Origin: Caenispirillum bisanense
GTDB taxonomy: Bacteria > Pseudomonadota > Alphaproteobacteria > Rhodospirillales > Rhodospirillaceae
Length of the DNA stretch: 64,000 nucleotides
Direction: 5' to 3'
Assembly: GCF_900230255.1 (NCBI RefSeq)
Contig: NZ_OCNJ01000006.1
Coordinates: 1 to 64,000, forward strand
Shown here: one piece after another, positions 31,246 to 39,038 of the stretch
Numbering within the stretch: the stretch's first letter is position 1
Layout of the letters: each line of letters begins with the position of its first letter
Position numbers and translations under genes: made by a program
The notes under the pieces: model-generated
What the model was told of the DNA's origin: nothing
The model's input: only the letters and a program-made list of their open reading frames with translations
The model's database searches: none

Positions 31246-32000
31246 TGCCCGGCTTCCTCCGCCCGCCGGTGACGCTCGCCATGGTGCTGCTGCTGTGGCA
31301 CGGCGCCTACATCCTCATGGGCCGCCAGAGCTATCTGCTGCCGTCGCCGTGGCAGACGCTGGAGACCCTGGCGGCGCGCTGGAGCACGCTCGCGCCCCAT
31401 GCCGGCGTCACCATCGTCGAGATCCTGCTCGGCCTCGTGCTCGGCTGCCTGCTGGGCGGCGGCACGGCGTTGCTGCTGGCGCTGTTCCGCCCGGTGCGTC
31501 GCTGGCTCATGCCGGTGCTGGTGGTCAGCCAGGCGATCCCCGTCTTCGCCATCGCGCCGCTGCTGGTGCTGTGGCTCGGCTACGGCCTCGGCAGCAAGGT
31601 CGCCATGGCCATGCTCATCATCTACTTCCCGGTGACCGCCGCCTTCTTCGACGGTCTGCGCCGCACCGAGCCCGGCTGGCTCGACCTCGCCCGCGTCATG
31701 GGCGGCGGACGACTGGCGGTGCTGCTGCGCATCCGCCTGCCCGCCGCTTTACCTGCCTTCGCCTCCGGCCTGCGGGTGGCGACCGCCGTCGCGCCCATCG
31801 GCGCCGTGGTGGGCGAGTGGGTCGGCTCATCGGCCGGGCTCGGCTACCTCATGCTGCAGGCCAACGCCCGCATGCAGGTGCCGCTCATGTTCGCCGCCCT
31901 GCTGGTGCTGGCGGCCTTTTCCGTCGCCCTCTACGCGCTGGTCGATCACGGCCTGCGGCGTCTGCTGCCGTGGGTGCCCGACGACCACCGCGAGGCCTGA
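31245..32000 (+). CDS. thiX: ABC transporter permease for thiamine precursor import
   Basis: The 251-aa inner-membrane protein has about six helices and the EAA-loop pattern for contact with the ATPase (FFDGLRRTEPGWLDLARVMGGG...LPAALPAFASGLRVA). The start overlaps the thiZ stop by one base (TGATG). It is a normal BPD_transp_1 family length. Substrate assignment comes from the riboswitch and the neighbouring thiZ and thiY. Confidence 0.92.
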   Translation: MPGFLRPPVTLAMVLLLWHGAYILMGRQSYLLPSPWQTLETLAARWSTLAPHAGVTIVEILLGLVLGCLLGGGTALLLALFRPVRRWLMPVLVVSQAIPVFAIAPLLVLWLGYGLGSKVAMAMLIIYFPVTAAFFDGLRRTEPGWLDLARVMGGGRLAVLLRIRLPAALPAFASGLRVATAVAPIGAVVGEWVGSSAGLGYLMLQANARMQVPLMFAALLVLAAFSVALYALVDHGLRRLLPWVPDDHREA

Positions 32001-32040
32001 AGAACTCCCCGTAACGCTTTGTTCGATAACGGAGAATAGC

Positions 32041-33003
32041 ATGCCGTTGACGCCTTTCGCCCGCCTCGCCTGCGCCGCCGTCGCGGCCGCCGGCCTCGGC
32101 TTCGCCGCGCCCGCCGCGGCGGCCGAGAAGATGACCGTGCTGCTCGACTGGTTCGTCAACCCGGACCACGCCCCGCTGGTGGTGGCGAAGGAGAAGGGCT
32201 TCTTCGCCGACGCCGGGCTGGAGGTGGAGCTGATCGCCCCCGCCGACCCCAACGACCCGCCCAAGCTGGTGGCCGCCGGCAAGGCCGACGTCGCCGTCGG
32301 CTACCAGCCGCAGCTGCACCTGCAGGCGGCCGAAGGCCTGCCGCTGAAGCGCATCGGCACGCTGGTGGCGACGCCGCTCAACTCGGTGGTCACGCTGTCC
32401 GACAGCGGCATCGACAGCCTCGGCGACCTGAAGGGCAAGAAGGTCGGCTTCTCGGTCGGCGGCTTCGAGGACGCGCTGCTCGGTACCATGCTCGCCGACG
32501 CCGGCCTGACGCTGAAGGATGTCGAGCTGGTGAACGTGAACTTCGCCCTGTCGCCGGCCCTCATGTCGGGCCAGGTGGACGCCGTGATCGGCGCCTTCCG
32601 CAACTTCGAGCTCAACCAGCTAGCCATCGAGGGCCGCACCGGCGTCGCCTTCTACCCCGAGGAACACGGCGTGCCGCCCTACGACGAGCTGATCCTGCTC
32701 GCCAACGCCGGCAAGCTCGACGACGCCCGCCTGCGGCCCTTCGTCGAGGCGGTGGAGCGCGGCACCCACTACCTCGTCAACCACCCCGACGAAAGCTGGC
32801 AGCTATTCGTGAAGGCCTATCCGGACCTCGACGACGAGCTGAACAAGCGCGCCTGGGCCGACACCCTGCCCCGCTTCGACCTGACCCCCGCCGCCCTCGA
32901 CCGCGGTCGCTACGAGCGATTCGCTGCCTACCTGAAGGCGCAGGGCATGATCGACGCCGCGCCGGAGCTTTCCACCTACGCGGTGGAGTTGCCGATCCGC
33001 TGA
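32041..33003 (+). CDS. thiY: periplasmic pyrimidine-precursor binding protein (NMT1/THI5-like)
   Basis: The 320-aa protein has a signal peptide (residues 1-28, ending AAPAAAAEK). The ThiY hallmark LLDWFVNPDHAPLVVAKEKGFF follows, then GYQPQLHLQAAEGLPL and LKGKKVGFSVGGFEDALL. ThiY proteins bind formylaminopyrimidine, and the fold is shared with yeast HMP synthase THI5. It is the third gene of the TPP-controlled operon and is followed by a strong terminator. Confidence 0.95.
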   Translation: MPLTPFARLACAAVAAAGLGFAAPAAAAEKMTVLLDWFVNPDHAPLVVAKEKGFFADAGLEVELIAPADPNDPPKLVAAGKADVAVGYQPQLHLQAAEGLPLKRIGTLVATPLNSVVTLSDSGIDSLGDLKGKKVGFSVGGFEDALLGTMLADAGLTLKDVELVNVNFALSPALMSGQVDAVIGAFRNFELNQLAIEGRTGVAFYPEEHGVPPYDELILLANAGKLDDARLRPFVEAVERGTHYLVNHPDESWQLFVKAYPDLDDELNKRAWADTLPRFDLTPAALDRGRYERFAAYLKAQGMIDAAPELSTYAVELPIR

Positions 33004-33040
33004 CTCTGTGCGCAGCCGCTGCTGCAGATGAAGCCGAATT

Positions 33041-33092
33041 GCGCCGCGCGCGACCCCGAGGACAGGTCGTTGCGCGGCGCTTTCCGATTTTT
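33041..33092 (+). terminator. intrinsic terminator of thiZXY
   Basis: GCGCCGCGC...CGACC (33041-33055) pairs with GGTCG...GCGCGGCGC (33065-33080), followed by TTTCCGATTTTTT. Confidence 0.85.
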
Positions 33093-33194
33093 TGGATCTT
33101 TTCGCTTGGATGAAGGCGTTCCAGGATTCTATTTTCGCCCATCCCGGCACCCGCCCGTCCGGGTGCAGCCTGCCGCATTTTCCGGAGTTTCCTC

Positions 33195-33674
33195 GTGGTT
33201 CACGCCGCCGGCCTCGGGCTTTCGATGTACATCCTCTGGCTGCTGCTGTCCGGCCACTACGTGGCCTTGCTGCTGAGCCTGGGGGCGATCTCGTGCGCCT
33301 TCATCGTGTGGATCATGCACCGCATGGACACCATCGACCACGAGTCCTTCCCGCTGCACATGACGCCGCGCGGCCTCGGGTATTTTCCCTGGCTGGTGTG
33401 GGAAATCGTCAAGAGCAACTGGAGCGTGGCCAAGATCATCCTGTCCCCCGGCCTGCCCATCAGCCCGACCATGGTGACCGTGAAGGCGACCCAGCGCACC
33501 GACGTCGGCCGCGTCACCTACGCCAACTCGATCACCCTCACGCCCGGCACCCTGTCGGTGCACATGGAAGGGGACGAGATCGTGGTCCACGGCATCACCC
33601 GTGACGGTGCCGAAAGCCTGAAGGACGGCGACATGGACCGCCGCGTCAGCCGCCTGGAGGGCTTCGTCCGATGA
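33195..33674 (+). CDS. mnhE: cation/proton antiporter subunit E (MnhE/MrpE)
   Basis: The start is GTG 33195 with GGAG upstream. The 159-aa product has two N-terminal membrane helices followed by a cytoplasmic domain with the MnhE signature: WLVWEIVKSNWSVAKIIL, then TLTPGTLSVHMEGDEIVVHGI. It is the first gene of a ten-gene operon with 4-nt overlaps. In Mrp complexes subunit E is required for assembly. Confidence 0.93.
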   Translation: MVHAAGLGLSMYILWLLLSGHYVALLLSLGAISCAFIVWIMHRMDTIDHESFPLHMTPRGLGYFPWLVWEIVKSNWSVAKIILSPGLPISPTMVTVKATQRTDVGRVTYANSITLTPGTLSVHMEGDEIVVHGITRDGAESLKDGDMDRRVSRLEGFVR

Positions 33675-33964
33675 TGTTCGCCGTCGCGACCGCCGCCATC
33701 CTGGTGACCATGGCGCTCGCCCTGGTGCGCGCCTGGAAGGGCCCGAGCGTGTGGGACCGCATCCTCGCGGCCAACATGATCGGCACCAAGACGGTGCTGC
33801 TGATCGCCGTGTTCGGCTTCCTCACCGGCCGGCCGGAGTGGGGCGACATCGCGCTCGCCTATGCGCTCATCAACTTCATCGGCGTGATCGCGGTCATGAA
33901 GTTCTTCCGCTACCAGGGCTTCAACCTTCCGACCGTCGATCCCGACGAGCGCGGCGACATCTAG
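33671..33964 (+). CDS. mnhF: cation/proton antiporter subunit F
   Basis: The 97-aa, three-helix protein has the MnhF motif ALVRAWKGPSVWDRILAANMIGTKTVLLIA. It overlaps mnhE by 4 nt. Confidence 0.92.
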   Translation: MMFAVATAAILVTMALALVRAWKGPSVWDRILAANMIGTKTVLLIAVFGFLTGRPEWGDIALAYALINFIGVIAVMKFFRYQGFNLPTVDPDERGDI

Positions 33965-33974
33965 GCGGAGACCC

Positions 33975-34352
33975 ATGGACCTCGACCTCCTCCTCGACGG
34001 CCTGAGCTGGGCCCTGCTGCTGATCGGATCGGCTTTCGCCATCGTCGGCGGCATCGGCCTCTTGCGCATGCCCGACGTCTACACCCGCATGCACGCCGCC
34101 TCGCTGACCGACACCATGGCGCCCATGTGCATCCTCGGCGGTCTTATGATCCAAGGCGGCTTCACCCTGGTCAGCGCCAAGCTGGTCATCATCCTGCTGT
34201 TCCTGCTGTTCACCAGCCCGGTGGCGGCGCACGCCCTGTCGGCCGCGGCGCTCGCCCAGGGCCACAAGCCGCTGCTGGCGCGGCCCGACGGCGGGATGGA
34301 GCTGAAGGAGGTGGACATGCCGCTCACCGAGGACGCGGAGCCCGGCAAATGA
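33975..34352 (+). CDS. mnhG: cation/proton antiporter subunit G
   Basis: The 125-aa, three-helix protein has the MnhG motif GGIGLLRMPDVYTRMHAASLTDTM. It carries a hydrophilic C-terminal tail of about 30 residues. It overlaps the following gene by ATGA. Confidence 0.92.
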   Translation: MDLDLLLDGLSWALLLIGSAFAIVGGIGLLRMPDVYTRMHAASLTDTMAPMCILGGLMIQGGFTLVSAKLVIILLFLLFTSPVAAHALSAAALAQGHKPLLARPDGGMELKEVDMPLTEDAEPGK

Positions 34353-34942
34353 TCGACATCGACATGGTCGAGATCGTCGACGTCGCCCTGCTGTCGTTCC
34401 TGGTGGTGGCCGCCATCATCATGGTGCGCATGCACAACCTGTTCGGCGTCGTGATGACGAGCGGCATCTACAGCCTGCTCTCCGCCGCCATCTTCACCAC
34501 CCTGGATGCGGTCGACGTCGCCTTCACCGAGGCCGCGGTCGGCGCCGGCATCTCCACCGTCCTCATGCTCGGCACGCTGGCGATCACCGGCCGCTTCCAG
34601 AAGCCGGCGCGGCGGTCCAACGCCCTCGGCGCCTTCGCGGTGGTCCTGGTGACCGGTGGCGCGCTGATCTGGGGCACCTACGACATGCCGAGCTTCGGCG
34701 ACCCGACGAGCCCCATCCAGGTGAGCCGCGTCACCGAGCGCTACATCGAGCTGTCGGGCGAGGAGATCGGCATCCCGAACATCGTCACCTCGGTGCTCGC
34801 CAGCTACCGCGGCTACGACACGCTGGGCGAGACGGCGGTGGTGTTCACCGCGGCGGTAGGCGTGCTGCTGCTGCTCGGCCGGTCGCGCCGCCAGCGCCGG
34901 GTGGTGACCGAGCCCCGCAAGCGCGAGGCGGAAGAGTCATGA
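34349..34942 (+). CDS. MbhD/MbhE-like (DUF4040) antiporter subunit, MnhA C-terminal equivalent
   Basis: The 197-aa membrane protein has an N-terminal DUF4040/MbhD part (residues about 1-85: AAIIMVRMHNLFGVVMTSGIYSLLSAAIF, DAVDVAFTEAAVGAGISTVLML). An MbhE-like part follows, with a periplasmic loop and a last helix (TLGETAVVFTAAVGVLLLLG). In classical Mrp this segment is fused to the end of MnhA; here it is a separate gene, as in archaeal membrane-bound hydrogenase and related complexes. Confidence 0.88.
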   Translation: MIDIDMVEIVDVALLSFLVVAAIIMVRMHNLFGVVMTSGIYSLLSAAIFTTLDAVDVAFTEAAVGAGISTVLMLGTLAITGRFQKPARRSNALGAFAVVLVTGGALIWGTYDMPSFGDPTSPIQVSRVTERYIELSGEEIGIPNIVTSVLASYRGYDTLGETAVVFTAAVGVLLLLGRSRRQRRVVTEPRKREAEES

Positions 34943-35355
34943 GATACAATCCGATCCTGCGCGCCTGCGCGAAGTTCCTCATCGCGCCGATCATGCTGTT
35001 CGCGCTCTACGTCCAGTTCCACGGCGATTACGGCCCCGGCGGCGGCTTCCAGGCCGGCGTCATCTTCGCCGTCGCCTTCATCCTCTATTCGCTGATCTAC
35101 GGCGTCCACAACGCCCGCAAGGTCGCGCCCATGTGGCTGCTGCGCCTGCTGATGGCCGCCGGCGTGCTGCTCTACGGCGGCGTCGGCGTCGCGACCATGT
35201 TGCTGGGCGGCGTCTTTCTCGATTACGACCTGCTGGCCCACGATCCGCAGCACGGCCAGCACTACGGCATCCTGCTGGTCGAAGCCGGGGTCGGCCTGAC
35301 GGTGGCATCGGTGATGATGGTCCTGTTCTTCACGTTCGCGGGGCGCAAAGAATGA
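34939..35355 (+). CDS. mnhB: cation/proton antiporter subunit B
   Basis: The 138-aa, four-helix MnhB domain: LFALYVQFHGDYGPGGGFQAGVIFA near the N-terminus and GQHYGILLVEAGVGLTVASVMMVLFF at the end. It overlaps both neighbours by 4 nt. Confidence 0.93.
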   Translation: MRYNPILRACAKFLIAPIMLFALYVQFHGDYGPGGGFQAGVIFAVAFILYSLIYGVHNARKVAPMWLLRLLMAAGVLLYGGVGVATMLLGGVFLDYDLLAHDPQHGQHYGILLVEAGVGLTVASVMMVLFFTFAGRKE

Positions 35356-35807
35356 AAGACGCCCTCGTCATCTTCTACGACCACTGGAACTACTGGATCT
35401 TCATCGTTTTGATGATGATCGGCTTCTACGTGGTCATCGCCCGCGGCAATCTGGTCAAGAAGCTGGTCGGCCTGAACATCTTCCAGACCAGCGTCTTCCT
35501 GTTCTACATCAGCGCCGGCACGGTGGAGGGCGGCACCGCCCCCATCCTGGTGAACGAGGACGCGCCGGGCTCGGCCGCCGTCATCTACACCAACCCGCTG
35601 CCGCACGTGCTGATCCTGACCGCCATCGTCGTCGGCGTGGCGACCACGGCGCTCGGCCTCGCGCTCGCCATCCGCATCAAGGAGACCTACGGCACCGTGG
35701 AAGAGGACGAGATCATCGACCTGGACGCCGAGGAAGACAAGGTGGAGCGCGCCAAGCGCGCGGCGCACGACGACGGCGCCGGCAAGGTGGAGGGCGGGCA
35801 CTCGTGA
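35352..35807 (+). CDS. mnhC: cation/proton antiporter subunit C (NuoK-like)
   Basis: The 151-aa NuoK/MnhC homologue has three helices with GFYVVIARGNLVKKLVGLNIFQTSVFLF, and the third helix ends in TALGLALAIRIKETYGTV. An acidic/basic hydrophilic C-terminal tail of about 40 residues is longer than in typical MnhC. It is followed by a GTG-start mnhD with a 4-nt overlap. Confidence 0.93.
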   Translation: MKDALVIFYDHWNYWIFIVLMMIGFYVVIARGNLVKKLVGLNIFQTSVFLFYISAGTVEGGTAPILVNEDAPGSAAVIYTNPLPHVLILTAIVVGVATTALGLALAIRIKETYGTVEEDEIIDLDAEEDKVERAKRAAHDDGAGKVEGGHS

Positions 35808-37303
35808 TCCTCGCCAACCTCGCCGCGCTGCAGGTCGTCATCCCGCTCCTCGCCGCGCCCATCGGCATCGCCCTGCGCCCCGCCACCCTCGCCTGGGCCT
35901 GGGCCACGCTGGTGGCGATCGCCGCCTTCGCCTGCTCCGTCGGCCTGTTCCTGCAGGTGCAGACGGGCGGCCCGATCTCCTACGCCATCGGCGGCTGGGA
36001 GCCGCCGTGGGGCATCGAGTACAAGGTCGACGCCCTGTCCACCTTCATGCTGGTGCTGATTTCCGGCATCGGCGCGAGCGTGCTGCTCTATGCCCGGCGC
36101 TCGGTGGAAGCCGAGATCGACCCGCCGCGCATCTACCTGTTCTACGTCGCCTACCTGCTGTGCCTGTCGGGCCTGCTCGGCATGGTCATCACCGGCGACG
36201 CCTTCAACGTCTTCGTGTTCCTCGAGATTTCGTCGCTGTCGAGCTACGCGATGATCGCCATGGGCAAGTCGCGCCGGGCGCTGGCGGCGGCCTACCACTA
36301 CCTGATCCTCGGCACCGTCGGCGCGACCTTCTACGTCATCGGCGTCGGCATGGTCTACATGCTGACCGGCACGCTGAACATGGACGACCTGGCGCGGCTG
36401 ATGCCGCAGGCCGCCGGCTACCGCACGCTGGAAGTGGCGCTCGCCTTCTTCACCGTCGGCCTGGCGCTGAAGCTGGCCCTGTTCCCCATGCACAAGTGGC
36501 TGCCCGACGCCTATACCTACGCGCCGTCGGTGGTGACGGCCTTCCTCGCGTCGACGTCGACCAAGGTCGGCCTCTACGTGATGATCCGGGTGTTCTTCAC
36601 GGTGTTCGGCGCGCCCTACATGACCGAGGGCATCCCGGTCGCCGACGTGCTGGTGGTGCTGGCCCTGGCCGCCATGTTCTCGGGCTCCGCCGTCGCCATC
36701 TGGCAGGGCGACCTGAAGCGCAGCCTCGCCTATTCGTCGGTGGCGCAGATCGGCTACATGGTCCTCGGTGTCGCGCTGATCTCGGTGGCCGGCATGACCG
36801 CCGGCCTGCTGCACCTGTTCAACCATGCCCTCATGAAGGCCGCCCTGTTCCTGGCGCTGGGCGCGGTGTTCCTGCGCATCGGCTCGGTCCACATCCAGGA
36901 CATGCAAGGCATCGCCAGGCAGATGCCGATCACCATGGCCTGCTTCGTGGTCGGCGGCCTGTCGCTCATCGGCGTGCCGCTGACCGCCGGCTTCATTTCC
37001 AAGTGGTACCTCATGCTCGCCGCCTTCCAGGACGGCCGCTGGTGGCTGGCCGTGCTGATCGTGCTGTCGAGCCTGCTCGCCGTCGTCTACGTCTGGCGCG
37101 TGGTGGAAGCCGCCTACCTGCGGCCGCGGCCGCAGGGCGCGCCGGTCGCCACCGAGGCGCCGCTGTCGCTGCTGCTGCCCATGATCGGCATGGCGGCGGC
37201 CAACATCTGGTTCGGCATCGACACGAGCTTCAGCATGACCGCAGCCGAAGCCGCCGCCCGCGCCGCCCTGGGCGCTGCCCTGGGCACGGGAGGCGTGCAA
37301 TGA
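35804..37303 (+). CDS. mnhD: cation/proton antiporter subunit D (NuoM/NuoN-like)
   Basis: The 499-aa polytopic protein is of the proton-translocating antiporter family. Key charged residues are present: Glu in TM5 (NVFVFLEISSLSSYAMIA), Lys in TM7 (GLALKLALFPMHKWLPDAY) and Lys in TM8 (STSTKVGLYVMI), plus a later LMKAALFLALG lysine. It starts with GTG 35804. It is the first of three antiporter-like subunits in the operon. Confidence 0.93.
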   Translation: MILANLAALQVVIPLLAAPIGIALRPATLAWAWATLVAIAAFACSVGLFLQVQTGGPISYAIGGWEPPWGIEYKVDALSTFMLVLISGIGASVLLYARRSVEAEIDPPRIYLFYVAYLLCLSGLLGMVITGDAFNVFVFLEISSLSSYAMIAMGKSRRALAAAYHYLILGTVGATFYVIGVGMVYMLTGTLNMDDLARLMPQAAGYRTLEVALAFFTVGLALKLALFPMHKWLPDAYTYAPSVVTAFLASTSTKVGLYVMIRVFFTVFGAPYMTEGIPVADVLVVLALAAMFSGSAVAIWQGDLKRSLAYSSVAQIGYMVLGVALISVAGMTAGLLHLFNHALMKAALFLALGAVFLRIGSVHIQDMQGIARQMPITMACFVVGGLSLIGVPLTAGFISKWYLMLAAFQDGRWWLAVLIVLSSLLAVVYVWRVVEAAYLRPRPQGAPVATEAPLSLLLPMIGMAAANIWFGIDTSFSMTAAEAAARAALGAALGTGGVQ

Positions 37304-38787
37304 ACCCGCTTCTGTGGATCCTGGCGACGCCGCTCATCGGCGGCATCGGCATCGCGCTCGCCGGGCGCCAGCCCAACGTGCGCGAGGGCGTGACGCTGGT
37401 CACCGCCGGCGCGCTCATGTGGCAGGTGTGGAGCCTGCTGCCCGAGGTGCTGGCCGGTGGCCGTCCGTCGGTGACGCTGTTCGAGGTGGTGCCCGACGTG
37501 CCCTTCGCCTTCGCGGTGGAGCCGCTCGGCATGCTGTTCGCGGCCGTGGCGTCGGGCCTGTGGATCATCAACAGCATCTATTCCATCGGCTACATGCGGG
37601 GCAACCGCGAGCACAAGCAGACCCGCTTCTACATCTGCTTCGCCATCTCGCTGGCCGCCGCCATGGGCATCGCGTTCGCCGGCAACCTGTTCACGCTGTT
37701 CGTGTTCTACGAGGCGCTGACGCTGTCGACCTATCCGCTGGTCACGCACAACGAGAACACCGAGGCGCGGCGCGGCGGCCGCACCTACATCGGCATCCTC
37801 ATCTCCACGTCCATCGCGCTGCTGCTGACCGCCATCGTGTGGACCTGGGTGCTGACCGGCACCACCGACTTCCGCCCCGGCGGCATCCTGACGGGCGCCA
37901 TCGAGGGGCCGGAGATCGGCCTGCTGCTGTTCCTGTTCATGTTCGGCATCGGCAAGGCCGCCCTCATGCCCATCCACCGCTGGCTGCCGGCGGCCATGGT
38001 GGCGCCGACGCCGGTGTCGGCCCTGCTGCACGCCGTGGCCGTGGTGAAGGCGGGCGTGTTCACGGTGGTGAAGGTCATCGTCTACGTCTTCGGCATCGAC
38101 CTGCTCGCCAATGCGCCGAGCGCCGAGTGGCTGCTCTACGCCTCGGGCGCGTCCATCATCATCGCCTCGCTCATCGCCCTGCGGCAGGACAACCTGAAGC
38201 GCCGGCTGGCCTATTCCACCGTCAGCCAGCTGTCCTACGTGACCATGGCCGCCGCCATCCTGGCGCCGCTGTCCATCATGGGCGCGACCCTGCACATCGC
38301 CGCCCACGCGCTCGGCAAGATCACCCTGTTCTTCGCCGCCGGCTCCATCTACACCGCCGCGCACAAGAAGAAGGTGAGCGAGCTGGACGGCATCGGGCGC
38401 CGCATGCCGTGGACCATGGCGGCCTTCGCCATCGGGGCGCTGTCCATGGTGGGCGTGCCGCCGACGGCCGGGTTCATTTCCAAGTGGTACATGCTGCTCG
38501 GCGCCTATGACCGGCAGGCGTGGTTCGCCATCGGCGTCATCACCCTGTCGACGCTGCTGAACGCCGCCTACTTCCTGCCCATCGTCTACGCCGCCTTCTT
38601 CAAGAAGGAGAAGCGCAACCACCATAGCGACGCCGGCCACGGGCACGGCCCCGACCACGACCACGGCGAGGCGCCGCTGCCCATCGTGCTCGCCCTGTCG
38701 GCGACCGCGTTCGGCACCGTCGCGCTGTTCTTCCTCGCCGAAGGCCCGCTCGCCCTCGCCCGCCAAGTCGTCGGAGGCACGCCATGA
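37300..38787 (+). CDS. second antiporter-like subunit (NuoM/MnhD family)
   Basis: This 495-aa paralogue of the preceding gene has the canonical residues: TM5 Glu (LFVFYEALTLSTYPLV), TM7 Lys (FGIGKAALMPIHRWLPAAM) and TM8 Lys (HAVAVVKAGVFTVV). A His-rich cytoplasmic loop (HHSDAGHGHGPDHDHGE, about residues 448-464) precedes the last helix and could bind metal. It overlaps both neighbours by 4 nt. Confidence 0.9.
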   Translation: MNPLLWILATPLIGGIGIALAGRQPNVREGVTLVTAGALMWQVWSLLPEVLAGGRPSVTLFEVVPDVPFAFAVEPLGMLFAAVASGLWIINSIYSIGYMRGNREHKQTRFYICFAISLAAAMGIAFAGNLFTLFVFYEALTLSTYPLVTHNENTEARRGGRTYIGILISTSIALLLTAIVWTWVLTGTTDFRPGGILTGAIEGPEIGLLLFLFMFGIGKAALMPIHRWLPAAMVAPTPVSALLHAVAVVKAGVFTVVKVIVYVFGIDLLANAPSAEWLLYASGASIIIASLIALRQDNLKRRLAYSTVSQLSYVTMAAAILAPLSIMGATLHIAAHALGKITLFFAAGSIYTAAHKKKVSELDGIGRRMPWTMAAFAIGALSMVGVPPTAGFISKWYMLLGAYDRQAWFAIGVITLSTLLNAAYFLPIVYAAFFKKEKRNHHSDAGHGHGPDHDHGEAPLPIVLALSATAFGTVALFFLAEGPLALARQVVGGTP

Positions 38788-39038
38788 GCGACCGTACCCC
38801 GCCGTCGCGCACCCGCTCCGCCGGGGGGCTGCCCCGCTGGGCGGTGCTGGGCGGCGTCGCCGCCCTGGTGGTGCTGCTGGCGCTCGACCCCTTCGTGCAC
38901 GGCCATCCCAAGTTCGGCATCGACGGCACCTTCGCCTTCTATGCCTGGTACGGGCTGCTGTCGGGCCTCGGCCTCGTCGTCGTCGCCAAGGTGATCGGCG
39001 TGTTCCTGAAGCGGACGGACACCTATTATGATCAGTGA
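38784..39038 (+). CDS. small two-helix membrane protein of the antiporter operon
   Basis: The 84-aa protein has two hydrophobic segments (WAVLGGVAALVVLLALDPF and FAFYAWYGLLSGLGLVVVAKVIGVFL) separated by a short loop. It overlaps the second antiporter gene by 4 nt and the third by 11 nt, so it is translated as part of the operon. It has no match to the seven Mrp subunits and may be an assembly or accessory subunit specific to this operon type. Confidence 0.75.
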   Translation: MSDRTPPSRTRSAGGLPRWAVLGGVAALVVLLALDPFVHGHPKFGIDGTFAFYAWYGLLSGLGLVVVAKVIGVFLKRTDTYYDQ

